Counted from the stretch's first letter, positions 9,641-20,376 are shown. The stretch: DNA of 64,000 nucleotides from Candidatus Symbiopectobacterium sp. 'North America' (GCF_015762685.1 NZ_PEHF01000084.1:124001-188000), one strand, 5' to 3'. Numbers and translations are program-made. The notes: generated from the sequence alone by a model not told the origin.

Positions 9641-9750
9641 AAAAAAAAAGCCAGCACCCGAGCTGGCTAAATAAACACTGGAAGCAATGTCGTGCCTTCA
9701 CAGCGAGGTCGTCAGCGCATGAAAAGACATGCGTGCGTCTCTCTGGAATA
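9641..9750 (-). ncRNA. ryhB: RyhB, iron-starvation small RNA
   Basis: Read on the minus strand, the RNA contains GGCACGACATTGCTTCCAG, nearly identical to the conserved core of E. coli RyhB, then the terminator hairpin AGCCAGC-TCGGGT-GCTGGCT followed by nine U. It is placed next to yhhW, as in E. coli. Its start, near 9750, is inferred from a TATTAT -10 box and a TTTACA -35 element 18 bases apart. The Fur box lies over the promoter. RyhB pairs through Hfq with mRNAs of iron-using proteins and represses them when iron is scarce. At about 110 nt it is somewhat longer than the 90-nt E. coli RNA at the 5' end. Confidence 0.92.
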
Positions 9751-9753
9751 CAT

Positions 9754-9772
9754 GACAATAATAATCATTATC
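9754..9772. promoter_or_regulatory. Fur box controlling ryhB
   Basis: Matches the 19-base Fur consensus (GATAATGATAATCATTATC) at 17 of 19 positions. It overlaps the predicted ryhB promoter, so Fur-Fe would shut off RyhB. Confidence 0.9.
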
Positions 9773-9790
9773 ATTCGATTCTGTAAAGGA

Positions 9791-10982
9791 TTATTTTTCC
9801 GTCGCCAGTGCGCGTGCTAATAACGTGATCGGGTGCTCACAAGGTTTACTGGTCGACATCTCTACCTGCCATTTGCAGGTTTCACAGTCCGTGATCACCA
9901 TATCCACTCCACTCTCCTCTATTTGGCGAAACAGCGGCGCGCCAATGCCCTGCGAGGTAGTGTAATTTTCCTTTTTAAAACCGTAAGTTCCGGTGATACC
10001 GCAGCACTGGGATTCCAGCACCACCAGTTTCAGCCCGGGAATGCGGTGCAATAAATCCAGTGTGTAGGAAGTCCACCCCATTTTCTCCATATGGCACGGC
10101 GTGTGATAAGCCACGCGTAGCGGCAGCGCTTTGCATTGCTCTAACAGGCGATACAGCTCACGCGTCACCAGCGTAATGCTATCGCGCACCGCATGATTAT
10201 CGACCCCAGCAAATGCGGATATTCGTCACGCAGCGTCGCCGTGCAGCTTGATTAAGTTGCCACCACGGTAAGATTTTACCCTGTACCGCACCTTCCAGGT
10301 AGCCCACGTTTTGCTGCGCCTGCTTTCTGGCCTTGGCATGGAAGCCGTTAGCAATCAGCGGCACGCCACAGCACTTCTCTTTTTCCAACAGTTGCACGCC
10401 AATCCCCATCGCATTGAATATGCGGATCAAGTCTTTGCCCAACTGCGGATGGTTGTAGTTAACGTAGCAGCCGTGGAAGTACGCAATTTGCTCGCTAAAC
10501 TGTTTTTGCGCTTCCGTTTGTTGACGATACCAGCGGCGGAAAGTGCCGAACGAGTATTTAGGCAACTGACGTCGATGGTCAATTTTCAGTGCTTTATCCA
10601 GCAACTGGCGCACCGGTTTCAGCCCGGTCCCCGCGTTCACTAATGGCGCAAACGGCGTGGATACCGTTCCCATCAGGTCGGTATGACTGAGGATGGTGTC
10701 ACGCAGTGAAGGACGATGCGGGTTATAGCGTGCTTTGGCGCGCTGAATGATATCGCCAATTTTTACATCCGACGGGCAGGCCACTTCGCAGCGTTTGCAG
10801 TTGGTGCAATATTTCAGCGCCTCGTCATACAGCGCCGGATCTTTCAGACGCAGGCGTTCACCGTCCGGCCCGGCCTGTTTAGGCCCCGGATAAAGAGGAT
10901 TCACCCGGGAAACCGGGCAGTAAGTGGTACACACCGTGCACTTGATACAATTATCAAAACTGGTGTCATTGAGCAGGCTCAT
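9791..10982 (-). pseudogene. glpC: Anaerobic glycerol-3-phosphate dehydrogenase subunit C, broken
   Basis: Membrane-anchoring iron-sulfur subunit of GlpABC. Start at 10982 with GGGGAGG; the ATGA overlaps the ancestral glpB stop. The N-terminal half is good: two 4Fe-4S motifs (CIKCTVCTTYCPV and CTNCKRCEVACPS), then a CCG domain with CCGVPLIANGF. Between about 10270 and 10195 there are three lesions: a one-base loss in an A run after GAVQGK, a TAA in the VATSSSC context, and a one-base loss in a G run before VDNHAVRD. The C-terminal part (YHTPCHMEKMGW, CCGITGTYGF, DCETCKWQ) is open again in another frame. No functional protein is expected. Confidence 0.93.
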
Positions 10983-12228
10983 GCGACCTCCCCTTGCAGC
11001 AGCGTATCGGCAACCGACAACGCGCTCAATAAAGATACCCCTGCGCCAGAGGGTCAAACCCTGCCAATACCGCGCCAATCGCATAGACGCTGGGCACCGT
11101 GACGCCCTTGATACGCGGGCGCAGCTTCTCGTCGGTTTTCACACCGAACAGGCGATACGGCTGAGGTGCCAGCACTTGTTCCCGGCTCCAGTCGCTACGT
11201 TCAGCGGCATAATGCACATCAAGCCCAAACACTGGCTCCACAACGCGATCAAACTCTGCTACCAGCCCGTTGTTAAAGAAGCTACCGCTGGCAAGCACCA
11301 CCTGCTGAGCCCGCAGCGGAATATCGACGTGATTAAGGGTATAAAGCGCCTTTTCTGTTGCCCCCAGAACGGCACGTTCGACTTTATCGCCCTGCATCAC
11401 CATGCCTCCCAATTGGCGGAAACGGCGCACCATCGCCTGATGCAAGCGAACCCCTGGTAACGACGGCGGAAGTGTCGGCAACAAACTGACGGGTTTGCCC
11501 AAAGCACTTTGCAGCATCGCCACGGCATCCGGCGTATCCAGCCCCAGGCAAGCGGGTAAAATGACGGCATCGTGATGAGCGCTCAGCCGCGTCAATTCCG
11601 CCAGCAATGCGCTGGCGTTTTCCGGCAGATCCAGCACGCGAGCGATATTTACCGCACGGAACTCGCTGGGGTTACCGCGCAGACGATCCAATGCGGGCAG
11701 ACGCAAATCGGCACTCTTTGCCGCAATGCCCTGCGCTTGCAGCGCATCCGCTAAGATAGAGGCTTGGAAATCCAGAAAGCCTTCAATGCCCACAATCAGC
11801 TGAGCGAGCCATGTCAGCGGTTTGCCCTGTTCCCGCGTGACAATTTTCGGCGGACTCAGCCAGCACGGGCGATATTTACCGAGCGGCGTCAAGCGCAGGT
11901 GATTTTGCTGATGGCTACCCGTCATGGTTGCGCCACAGCGTGTCAATAAGGCTTCGGCTTCTGGCACCCAACGACGCACGGCGGCCTCACCCATCAGTGA
12001 ATAGGGATGCTGCGGAGCCTGACTTGTCAGCGCTGACAGCGACTCAAGGGGATGATGAACCGGCTCGCCATCCGGCAGAAAGGACAGCAGATCCAGCGAT
12101 CCCGAAGAGAAATGCAGGGCGCTTTGTCCTGAGCTGACAATGGCGCAGTGTTTTCCTTGCTCCGCCAAACGAATACCGCAGGTGAGCCCGGCTAACCCGC
12201 CACTGATAATGACGACGTCATACCGCAT
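10979..12228 (-). pseudogene. glpB: Anaerobic glycerol-3-phosphate dehydrogenase subunit B, 3' deletion
   Basis: FMN/FAD-dependent subunit. Starts at 12228 (MRYDVVIISGGLAGLTCGIR, an FAD-binding GxGxxG variant) and is open for 401 codons through AIGAVLAGFDPLAQG. There the family has a GCGGGVSALSA-type FAD-binding segment. Here about 10 bases are missing near 11029-11036, at repeated G runs, so the frame ends early at 11026. The proper end (LLSALSVADTLLQGEVA) is readable in another frame up to 10979. The loss of the final FAD-contact segment probably inactivates it. It overlaps glpA by 11 bases in the normal operon arrangement. Confidence 0.85.
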
Positions 12229-13843
12229 GTTGTTCCTCCTGCTGATCTTCAATACTCAGCCCACACAATCCCTGATATACCCAACTGGTGAATTCGCTTT
12301 CACGCAACGCGTTACCCCATGCGATGGGGCGAACGCCTTTCCAGCGTTCATTTAAAAACTGACTTAACTGCGCCAACGCTTGCGGCGGTGTCGATTGCCC
12401 CAGCTTGCACAGTAATCCGGCTGCACGGCACGCGCAGAGCTCACCTTGGCAGGTTCCCATCCCGACACGGGTACGCCGCCGCAGGTCAATCAGGTTATTG
12501 ACCTTGAGTGCTTCCACGGCATAGCGGACTTCACCCGCCGTCACCGCTTCGCATTCGCACACCAGACTGCTATCGGCATACTCGCCAGACAGCACGCGCG
12601 CGGCGCGATCGCCGTGGCGGTAAATCGCAGAGCCACGCAGCGGCGCAGAAAATGTGCGCGTGCCAGACGTTGCGGCAGTAGATTGTTGCGTAGACGCACT
12701 GGCAGAGCCCGGCAGCGGTCGTTCCGCTGTGGTGCAGCGCGCACTGTGCCCCAGCTTTTCACACACCTTGTCGGTGACCCACTCCGCCATCAGGCGACTT
12801 GCCGCCAGTAATGGTGACAAACCCCCTTCCAGCCCGTCGCGACTGGCGTGGTCAAGCAGCACGATGCCGCGACTTACGCTGCGCCCGCTCGGATCATTGT
12901 CGCTGGCCACCAGCGGACGCACGCCCGCATAGGCACGCAAAATACGCGTCTGCGCCATCATCGGAGCCAGCTTCGCCCCTTCACGCATCAGGATCTCTAC
13001 TTCTTGCGGCGTGACCGACATGTTGTCTATCTGGTCATAGTCCACGCGAGTCGAAGTGGTACCGATAAGCGAAATGGTGTCACCCGGCACCAAAATGTCG
13101 GCATCGGCAGGCTTACGGCAGCGGTTGATCACCATATTGTTGATACGGTGGCCGAGAATCAGCAATGCGCCTTTGGCAGGGAACATACGCACGCGCAAAT
13201 TCGCATATTCGGCAATGCGCTGTCCCCAGATGCCGGCGGCGTTAATCACCACCTGCGCATAGAGATCGAGAGTACGTTGTTGTTTATGGTCGAAAACGCG
13301 CACGCTGGTGACACGATTGCCCTGACGTATCAGTCCCAGCACTTCGTGATAGGTCAATACTTCCGCCCCGTGTTCGCAGGCATCTACCATATTGGCAGTG
13401 GTGAGCCGGAACGGATCAACGGTGCCATCCGGCACGCGCACCGCGCCAATCAGCTGCGGGTTAGCGGCAGGCTCGAGGCGCAGCGCTTCCTGCGGATCAA
13501 TCGCCTGAGCATTGATACCCGCCTGCTGACAGGCCTCGATAAACTGGGACTGATAAGCCAGATCGTCTTCAGGCAGGGTCAGGAACAGGCCATCGGTCGG
13601 CTCCACGCAGTGCGATGCGGCGTAAAATCTGGTTTTCTTCAATACATTCGCGCGCGGATTCACTGTCAGTTACCGCATAGCGCGAACCGCTGTGCAGCAA
13701 CTCGCGCCTGTCGCGATGTCGAAGCGCTCCAGCAGCAGGCAACGCAGTCCCCTGAGTGCCAGGTCACGCAAGGTTCCCGCGCCAGTCGCGCCGCCGCCAA
13801 TCACGATAACGTCGGTTTCGCTTTAGGCTGTGCTGTTTTCCAT
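12218..13843 (-). pseudogene. glpA: Anaerobic glycerol-3-phosphate dehydrogenase subunit A, heavily damaged
   Basis: Catalytic FAD subunit converting glycerol-3-phosphate to dihydroxyacetone phosphate with quinone as acceptor. Ancestral start at 13843 (MENSTA), but codon 7 is TAA (13823-13825). The FAD motif [14 protein letters not shown] is readable. A deletion of about 16 bases between two GCGACAGGC-like repeats removes the TGRNHG segment (about 13718), and a further small deletion near 13620 shifts the frame again before [10 protein letters not shown]. From there to the stop at 12218 the frame is open, but a short out-of-frame stretch (about 12780-12830) replaces the ITGGKLMTY segment. The C-terminal BFD-like Cys motif (CECEAVTAGEV, CQGELCAC) is kept. 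Confidence 0.93.
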
Positions 13844-14150
13844 GATGGTGTCACCTTTCCGGATCTTCATTAAGGGTATTCAGACACAGAAAAGAAATGA
13901 TTGATAAAGAGCAAATTCGAGCAAAAAACGAAAATAACAAACCGGATATGTAACCGTTTCGCGATAAAAGTCATACCAAAATGAGGCCTATCGGGGGGGC
14001 ATTTTGTTAAGCAAAGCACAATAATTGAATGACTGTCATAAAAATGTAACATTTTAGCGGTGGCTCACATTGAAACCCTGCGCCATTTCGATACCATACG
14101 CGCGATTTAGCACAAAATAATTATCGCTTTTAAGCGTATTGGAGAACGTT
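13844..14150. promoter_or_regulatory. glpA-glpT divergent promoter region
   Basis: 307 bases, AT-rich in the middle. In E. coli this region binds GlpR, CRP and FNR, but I could not assign a convincing CRP or FNR site here. No real gene is visible. Confidence 0.4.
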
Positions 14151-15485
14151 ATGCTGAGTATTTTTAAACCCACCCAGCACCAGCCCAGAGTGAGCGACGA
14201 TCGGGTCGATCCTTTGTACTGTCGTCTGCGCTGGCAGATTTTTTTGGGATCTTTTTCGGTTATGCCGCTTACTATCTGGTAAGAAAAAATTTCGCATTAG
14301 CCATGCTGTACCTGATTGAACAGGGGTTCTCTCGCGGTGATCTTGGCTTTGCGTTATCAGGAATTTCTATCGCCTATGGTTTTTCCAAATTTATCATGGG
14401 CTCCATCTCCGACCGTTCCAACCCGCGCGTATTCTTGCCCGCAGGGTTGATTCTGGCGGCGGCAGTGATGCTGTTTATGGGCTTTGTGCCGTGGGCAACA
14501 TCAAGCATCGCCATCATGTTTGTACTGCTGTTCCTGTGTGGCTGGTTCCAGGGCATGGGGTGGCCACCGTGCGGGCGCACCATCGCAGAAAGAGCGCTGC
14601 GGTATTGTTTCTGTCTGGAACTGCGCCCACAACGTGGGTGGTGGGATCCCACCGCTGCTTTTCCTGATGGGGATGGCCTGGTTCCATGACTGGAGAGCAG
14701 CGCTCTACATGCCAGCATTTGGCGCGAACCTGATTGCGGTGTTCGCTTTCGTGATGATGCGCGACACCCCGCAATCCTGCGGTCTGCCGCCGATTGAAGA
14801 GTACAAAAATGACTACCCGGTGGACTACACCGAAACCTCAGAGAAGGAACTGACGGCAAAAGAGATCTTCATGCAGTATGTGTTCCCGAACAAGCTGCTG
14901 TGGTATATCGCGATTGCCAACGTGTTCGTCTACCTGCTGCGCTACGGTATTCTCGACTGGTCACCGACCTACCTGAAAGAAGTGAAACACTTCGCGCTGA
15001 ATAAATCCTCCTGGGCTTACTTCCTGTATGAATATGCAGGGATCCCTGGCACGCTGTTGTGCGGTTGGATGTCTGACAAGGTGTTCAAGGGCAATCGTGG
15101 TGCTACCGGTGTGTTCTTTATGACGCTGGTCACCATCGCCACCGTGGTTTACTGGCTGAACCCGGCGGGCAATCCGGGCATCGATATGGCCTGCATGATT
15201 GTTATCGGTTTCCTGATCTACGACCCTGTCATGCTGATCGGCCTGCACGCGCTAGAACTGGCACCGAAAAAAGCGGCGGGTACAGCGGCAGGCTTTACCG
15301 GGCTGTTCGGTTACCTCGGCGGCTCCGTTGCAGCCAGCGCCATCGTCGGCTACACCGTTGACTTCTTCGGTTGGGACGGCGGCTTTATGGTGATGATCGG
15401 CGGCAGCGTCATGGCGGTAGTACTGCTGTTTATCACCATGGTCAATGAGAAGAAACACAAGGCGGAAATGGAGAAACGCGCCTAA
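14151..15485 (+). pseudogene. glpT: Glycerol-3-phosphate/phosphate antiporter GlpT, two frameshifts
   Basis: Major facilitator carrier importing glycerol-3-phosphate. Start at 14151 ([17 protein letters not shown]), close to E. coli GlpT. The first lesion is a one-base loss in the G run at 14246-14248, inside transmembrane segment 1 ([16 protein letters not shown] expected). The second is a deletion of about 14 bases near 14584 that removes most of the MVHWWS motif after GWPPCGRT. The remainder, from [20 protein letters not shown] to MEKRA, is open and well conserved. No glpQ follows; the next gene is yigL on the other strand. Confidence 0.93.
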
Positions 15486-15503
15486 TCGCAAGCGCCTTCT
15501 GTC

Positions 15504-15527
15504 TGCTGGCGGCCAAGGCCGCCAGCA
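15504..15527. terminator. Strong hairpin between glpT and yigL
   Basis: Perfect 11-bp stem TGCTGGCGGCC / GGCCGCCAGCA with an AA loop, between convergent genes. There is no clear T run on either side, so it may act as a bidirectional terminator or a mRNA 3' end stabiliser. Confidence 0.65.
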
Positions 15528-15533
15528 ACACCC

Positions 15534-16340
15534 TCACACCGCAGAGAGAAAGAGACGACGCAACGCGTGCGCTACCGCATCGTCCGCATTGCTGCCAATG
15601 ACTTCCAGTTGCGGCAGTAAATCTTTCAAGCGCTGATGCGCGTTGCGCATAATGCATCCTTTACCGGCCATCGACAGCATTTCAAAATCGTTCATTCCAT
15701 CGCCAAACGCAATGCACGACGTCAGGGTATGCCCCATCAGTTTGGCGACTTGCTCCAACGCATGGCCTTTGGATACGCCGCCCGCCATCACTTCCAGACA
15801 ATTCAGCGTGGAAAAGCTCACGTTAACCTGATCGCCCCAGCGTGCATTGATCGCCTCTTCCAACGGCAGCAGCTTCTCATGGTTGTCACAGGTGAAGAAC
15901 ACTTTACTCACGCCATCAGTGCCGAGCAGGCCCGGTTCAAACAGTTTGTATTTGAATACTGACTCCTGAAAAAAGCGTTCCTCTTCCGGACGAGAGCGGC
16001 TTATAAACCATTCATCGTCACGGTAGACGTGCGTCAGCATCTCCGGGTTGCGGTACACCATGCTGTAGAGGTCGTGTGCAATATCCGGATCCAGATTGTG
16101 GCTGAAGATCAGCTCCCCCTGGGTGTTGTGCACGCGCGCGCCGTTAGAGGTGATCATAAAGGCGCTGATGCCCAGCCCGTCACGAATCTGCGCTACATCC
16201 AGATGATGCCGCCCGGTGGCAAACACAAAGTGGATGCCCTGTGCAGTCAGCAGTTTCAGGGTCTCTTTGGCGAATGGAGACAGCGTGTGGTCTGGCGACA
16301 GCAACGTGCCATCTAAATCGGAAGCAACGACGTGATACAT
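15534..16340 (-). CDS. yigL: HAD-family sugar/pyridoxal phosphate phosphatase YigL
   Basis: Cof-type HAD hydrolase; E. coli YigL dephosphorylates pyridoxal phosphate and sugar phosphates. 268 aa. Motif I DLDGTLLSPDHTL with the nucleophile Asp9 and motif IV FGDGMNDFEML are both intact. A full-length, clean gene at the end of the yigL-pldB block, starting at 16340. Confidence 0.95.
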   Translation of the reverse strand: MYHVVASDLDGTLLSPDHTLSPFAKETLKLLTAQGIHFVFATGRHHLDVAQIRDGLGISAFMITSNGARVHNTQGELIFSHNLDPDIAHDLYSMVYRNPEMLTHVYRDDEWFISRSRPEEERFFQESVFKYKLFEPGLLGTDGVSKVFFTCDNHEKLLPLEEAINARWGDQVNVSFSTLNCLEVMAGGVSKGHALEQVAKLMGHTLTSCIAFGDGMNDFEMLSMAGKGCIMRNAHQRLKDLLPQLEVIGSNADDAVAHALRRLFLSAV

Positions 16341-16391
16341 AACAGTGAAATCTCACCTCTAAGGGGAATGGCGCGGCGTCGGCCGCAACAT

Positions 16392-17403
16392 TTACGGATA
16401 TTGTGCAAAATGGTTAAGAATATGGGTAAACACCTGCGCCCGAATCCCATCTTCTTCGAATAACAGTTCATGGCGGGCCCCCGCAATCACCACCGGAGTA
16501 ACACCAACGCAGGGGTGTCCGGCTTCAGCCAACGCCTGACAAAATGTATCCTGACTGTGATTATCCACCACGATATCCTCCTGCGCCTGAAGCAGCAGCA
16601 AGGGGGTGGTAATGTGCACAGCCAATACCATCAGTTCGCGCCCAGCGGCCATCGATTCCCGCATCCAGTGATAGGTCGGGCCACCAACGCGTAGGCCGGG
16701 TTCATCGGCATAGGCGCGCACGCTGCGACGGTAACGCTCACGGCTGTGCGTTAGCACGTTGATCAAATAGGGCAGCGGACGCCATTGCCCGGTGCCGATA
16801 GCATAATAATCGCGAATGCGCGGGTGCAGTTCCGCCCAGGCAACAATGCGTGAAGCCAGCCAGCCCGGCATCGGCAATTTAATGCCACACATGGGCGCAC
16901 ATAGCACCACGGCATCGAATGCATCCGGCCGACGTGCCAAAAAATGCCCCAGGATCGCGGCCGCCCATTGAGTGGGCGAGCGCAAAGCAGCGCTGGTAAC
17001 GTGAGGGATCGGCCGTTTTCACCGCATCCACATGGTGCAACCAGAATTGCTCGACGTCGTCTACGTAGTCACCAAAGCGTACCACATGGCCACGATTACC
17101 GTCTTCCAGCATCCGCCCGGAGCGCCCTTGGCCGCGATGATCCATGATCAGCACATCATAACCCGCCTGGAACAAATCGTAGGCGATTTCACCATACTTT
17201 ACATAGCTTTCGATGCGGCCGGGAAACACCACCACCAGACGCGTGTGCTGTGGAGCGGTAAAGCGTACAAAGCGGATCGGCACATCGTCAACGCCGGGAA
17301 ACTCCCCCTCTTCGCTCTGACGCCAGAAATCCAACAGCGTCCCGGTGACAAAGGCAGAAAACTGTTTTTCTCTTAATAATAGGCCAGAAATTTCGGGTGA
17401 CAT
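16392..17403 (-). pseudogene. pldB: Lysophospholipase L2 PldB, one frameshift
   Basis: Inner-membrane-associated alpha/beta hydrolase acting on lysophospholipids. Start at 17403 ([14 protein letters not shown]) with AGGAGA. The GRIESYVKYGE and MDHRGQGRSGR motifs are in the first frame. The frame breaks at 16956-16964, directly after the nucleophile motif AHSMGG: an extra base in the GGCGGCCGCG stretch moves the rest (AILGHFLARRPDAFDAVVLCAP and onward to 16392) into another frame. All other parts match PldB in length and order, so this is the only visible lesion; it should be checked on raw reads. Confidence 0.88.
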
Positions 17404-17439
17404 CACGTTTCTCCTTGCTGCACGGCACCGCGCTAGCCC

Positions 17440-17746
17440 CCTGCCACTCCGCCAACTGTTTCGTCGTGCCGTTCTGGTCAACCTCACCAACCCGAAAAGC
17501 ATCGTTTTTCTGGCGGCGCTGTTCCCACAGTTTATCGTGCCGCACCAGCCGCAGGTTGCTCAGTATCTGATTTTGGGGGTGACCACAGTGGCGGTCGATA
17601 TTGTGGTGATGATCGGTTACGCCACGCTCGCTACTCGCATTGCGGTATGGCTGAAAGGACCGCGCCAAATCCGCCTGCTCAACCGGCTGTTTGGCTCGTT
17701 GTTTATGCTGGTCGGCGCGCTACTGGCAACGGCGCGTAAGGTGTAA
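17440..17746 (+). pseudogene. rhtB: Homoserine/homoserine lactone efflux protein RhtB, C-terminal remnant
   Basis: Only the last third of a LysE-type exporter remains: [20 protein letters not shown] to [12 protein letters not shown], matching E. coli RhtB from about residue 110. The upstream two thirds, including the start, are missing, and the remnant begins about 40 bases from the pldB start codon. A deletion has removed the rhtB 5' end and its promoter. The RhtB/RhtC pair normally exports homoserine, homoserine lactone and threonine; both are broken here. Confidence 0.9.
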
Positions 17747-17808
17747 TCCGTCACTCGCCGCCAACTGGCAGCGAGGACAAAACAGCGGGAGTGCTACGCC
17801 ATGCTCGC

Positions 17809-18424
17809 TTAGCGAGAAATAATCAGATGCAGCCCAAAGCCGGTAAACAGCACCCCCGCCAGACCATCGATCCATTTAGCCAAACGCTGATAGCCGCGGC
17901 GCATTGCAGGCAAGGCAAATACCATTGCCACCAGGCTAAACCACAGCAGCGTTTCCAGTGAGATTAACGCAAACAGCCCCCAGCGCACACTGGTGCCAAC
18001 GCTGTCGCCCATAAACAGAGAGAATACGCTACCGAAATAGATAAGCGCTTTCGGGTTGGCCAGGTTGGTCAGCAGACCGCGCATAAAGGTTTTCCCTTTC
18101 GAAGGCAGTTCTACCGTTTCAACCGTTTGCAACTCCCCTTTGCGACGCGCTGCGCGCAACATGTGCCATCCCATCCAGCACAGATACAATCCACCGCCGA
18201 TGGTAATAGCATCGTGCAACCATGCCATTTTTTGCAGTAACAGGTGCAAATCCATCAACGCAATGGCCGCCCACACCATTACCCCCCAGAGAAATCCCCA
18301 GAACGCCCATCATGGCTTCTTTGCGCGAGCGACTCGCCGCCGTCTGGGAAACAAAAAAGAAATCCGGCCCCGGGCTCATCAATGCCACGAATTGCACCAT
18401 CGCCACGGTCAAAAACAACATCAT
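17809..18424 (-). pseudogene. rhtC: Threonine efflux protein RhtC, one frameshift
   Basis: LysE/RhtC-family exporter with six membrane helices. It starts at 18424 (MMLFLTVAMVQFVALMSPGP) and contains the family motif MSPGPDFFFVSQTA. The run of six G on the coding strand (18282-18287) is one longer than needed for GISLGVMVWAAIALM, so the frame breaks after about 48 residues. The rest (LHLLLQKMAWLHDAI to LHLIISR) is open in the next frame. A single homopolymer lesion: real or a read error. Confidence 0.85.
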
Positions 18425-18468
18425 GATACTTTCCTTTTTTACCACAGAGTCTAGAAATTCAAGTCCGA

Positions 18469-20301
18469 TCAGCGCACATCGTCGCCATCGTCCAGATGCT
18501 CACGGATCAGCGACATAAATGGCGTACCGAATCGCTCCAGTTTACGCTGCCCGACGCCGTTAATCGTCAGTAATTCGCTTGCCGTCACCGGCAAGCGATC
18601 GGCCATTTCCAGCAGCGTGGCATCACTGAACACCACATAAGGCGGGATATCGCCCTCATCAGCAATGGCTTTGCGTAGTTTGCGCAGTTTGGCAAACAGC
18701 TTGCGATCGTAAAGCCCAGTGTACGATTTTTGGTTCGCTTTCGGCTTCAGGTTAACCACGCGAGGCACCGCCAACTGCAAAGGTATCTCACCACGCAGCA
18801 CCGGACGGGCTGATTCGGTCAGTTGTACCGCTGAGTGTAATGCAATATTTTGCGTGAGGAACCCCAGGTGAATCAGTTGGCGCAGCACGCTGACCCAATG
18901 CTCATGCGATTGCTCACGGCCAATGCCGTACACCGGCAGCTTGTCGTGTCCCCATTCGCGAATACGCTGGTTATTAGCCCCGCGCAACACCTCCACCACA
19001 TAGCCCAGGCCGAAGCGCTGCCCCACCCGGTATACGCAGGAGAGCGCCTTTTGCGCATCCACCAGGCCATCATAACGCTTAGGTGGATAGAGGCAGATAT
19101 CACAGTTACCGCAAGGGGCATGTCGCCCTTCACCAAAATAGTTAAGCAGCACCAGACGCCGGCAAGTTTGCGCCTCCGCGAACGCCCCCATCGAGTTCAA
19201 CTTGTGTCGTTCAATTTCTTGCTGCGGGCCCGGCGATTTTTCCTCAAGGCAGCGGCGCAACCACGCCATATCCGCCGGATCGTAAAACAGTGCGGCTTCC
19301 GCAGGCAGGCCATCTCGCCCAGCACGCCCGGTCTCCTGATAGTAGGATTCGATAGTGCGTGGGATATCAAAGTGCACCACAAAGCGCACGTTGGGTTTGT
19401 TAATACCCATTCCAAAGGCGACGGTGGCTACCACCACTTGCAGATCGTCACGTAGGAACGCTTCCTGTACCTGCGCACGCCGTTCGTTGTCCAAGCCAGC
19501 ATGATAGGCCGCCACGCTGAGGCCACGATTTTGCAGACGCGCACTAATATCCTCTACCTTCGCCCGGTTGTTGCAATAAATGATGCCGCTTTTACCGCGC
19601 TGGCCCTGCACAAACATCCACAGTTGATCGAGCGGTTTAAATTTCTCCACCAGCGTGTAGCGGATATTGGGCCTGTCGAAGCTGCTCAGATGAATATGCG
19701 GTTCGTGCAGATCGAGCAGGCGCACAATATCACTGCGCGTCGCGTCGTCGGCGGTGGCCGTCAAGGAAACCATTGGCAGCGTGGGGAAACGCTGCTTGAT
19801 TTGCCCAAGGGCGCGGTATTCCGGGCGAAAATCATGCCCCCACTGGGAGATACAGTGCGCTTCGTCGATGGCAATCAGTGCCGGATTCCACTGGGCAAGC
19901 TGGTCAAAGAAGCTGTCCGTGGTTAAACGCTCCGGCGCGATATACAGCAGCTTGATTTCACCGCTGCGACAGCGGGTCATCACGTCCCACTGCTGCTCAC
20001 GGGTCTGGGTCGAGTTCAGGCAGGCGGCAGTCACACCGTAGGCAAGAAGCTGATCTACCTGGTCTTTCATCAAAGAGATCAGCGGAGACACCACCAACGT
20101 CAGGCCATCCAGCACCAATGCGGGGATCTGGTAGCACAGCGATTTCCCGCCCCCGGTCGGCATGATCACCAGACAATCCTGACCGTTGACCGCAGCCTGA
20201 ATGACCGCATCCTGACCGGGACGGAATTGCTGATAACCGAACGTATCGCGTAGAACTTGAGCCGCTAACGCTTCCTTATTTAACACTTCCGCCGTAGACA
20301 C
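18469..20301 (-). CDS. recQ: ATP-dependent DNA helicase RecQ
   Basis: 3'-5' helicase of the RecF pathway. 610 aa, the usual length. Walker A is in IMPTGGGKSLCYQ, the DEAH box in IAIDEAHCISQWGHDFR, motif VI in QETGRAGRDG. The zinc-binding Cys cluster (CRRLVLLNYFGE...CGNCDIC) and the C-terminal HRDC domain (YDRKLFAKLRKLRK onward) are complete. Start at 20301 (MSTAEVLNKEAL). Confidence 0.97.
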   Translation of the reverse strand: MSTAEVLNKEALAAQVLRDTFGYQQFRPGQDAVIQAAVNGQDCLVIMPTGGGKSLCYQIPALVLDGLTLVVSPLISLMKDQVDQLLAYGVTAACLNSTQTREQQWDVMTRCRSGEIKLLYIAPERLTTDSFFDQLAQWNPALIAIDEAHCISQWGHDFRPEYRALGQIKQRFPTLPMVSLTATADDATRSDIVRLLDLHEPHIHLSSFDRPNIRYTLVEKFKPLDQLWMFVQGQRGKSGIIYCNNRAKVEDISARLQNRGLSVAAYHAGLDNERRAQVQEAFLRDDLQVVVATVAFGMGINKPNVRFVVHFDIPRTIESYYQETGRAGRDGLPAEAALFYDPADMAWLRRCLEEKSPGPQQEIERHKLNSMGAFAEAQTCRRLVLLNYFGEGRHAPCGNCDICLYPPKRYDGLVDAQKALSCVYRVGQRFGLGYVVEVLRGANNQRIREWGHDKLPVYGIGREQSHEHWVSVLRQLIHLGFLTQNIALHSAVQLTESARPVLRGEIPLQLAVPRVVNLKPKANQKSYTGLYDRKLFAKLRKLRKAIADEGDIPPYVVFSDATLLEMADRLPVTASELLTINGVGQRKLERFGTPFMSLIREHLDDGDDVR

Positions 20302-20352
20302 GCGTTCCCCGATCCTCTTTGCATCACATCAGCCCGTGGCCGATAAAATCAA

Positions 20353-20376
20353 ACAGGCGCTATTTTCAGCGCCTGT
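20353..20376 (-). terminator. Terminator downstream of pldA
   Basis: Perfect 9-bp stem ACAGGCGCT / AGCGCCTGT with a 6-base loop. On the minus strand it is followed by TTGATTTT. Located between the pldA stop and the recQ start. Confidence 0.7.

Noticed and set aside
12848-13873. Long plus-strand open frame opposite glpA
   Set aside because: It is the antisense of a GC-rich gene; the minus-strand frame has clear GlpA motifs and this one is low-complexity and His/Arg-rich.
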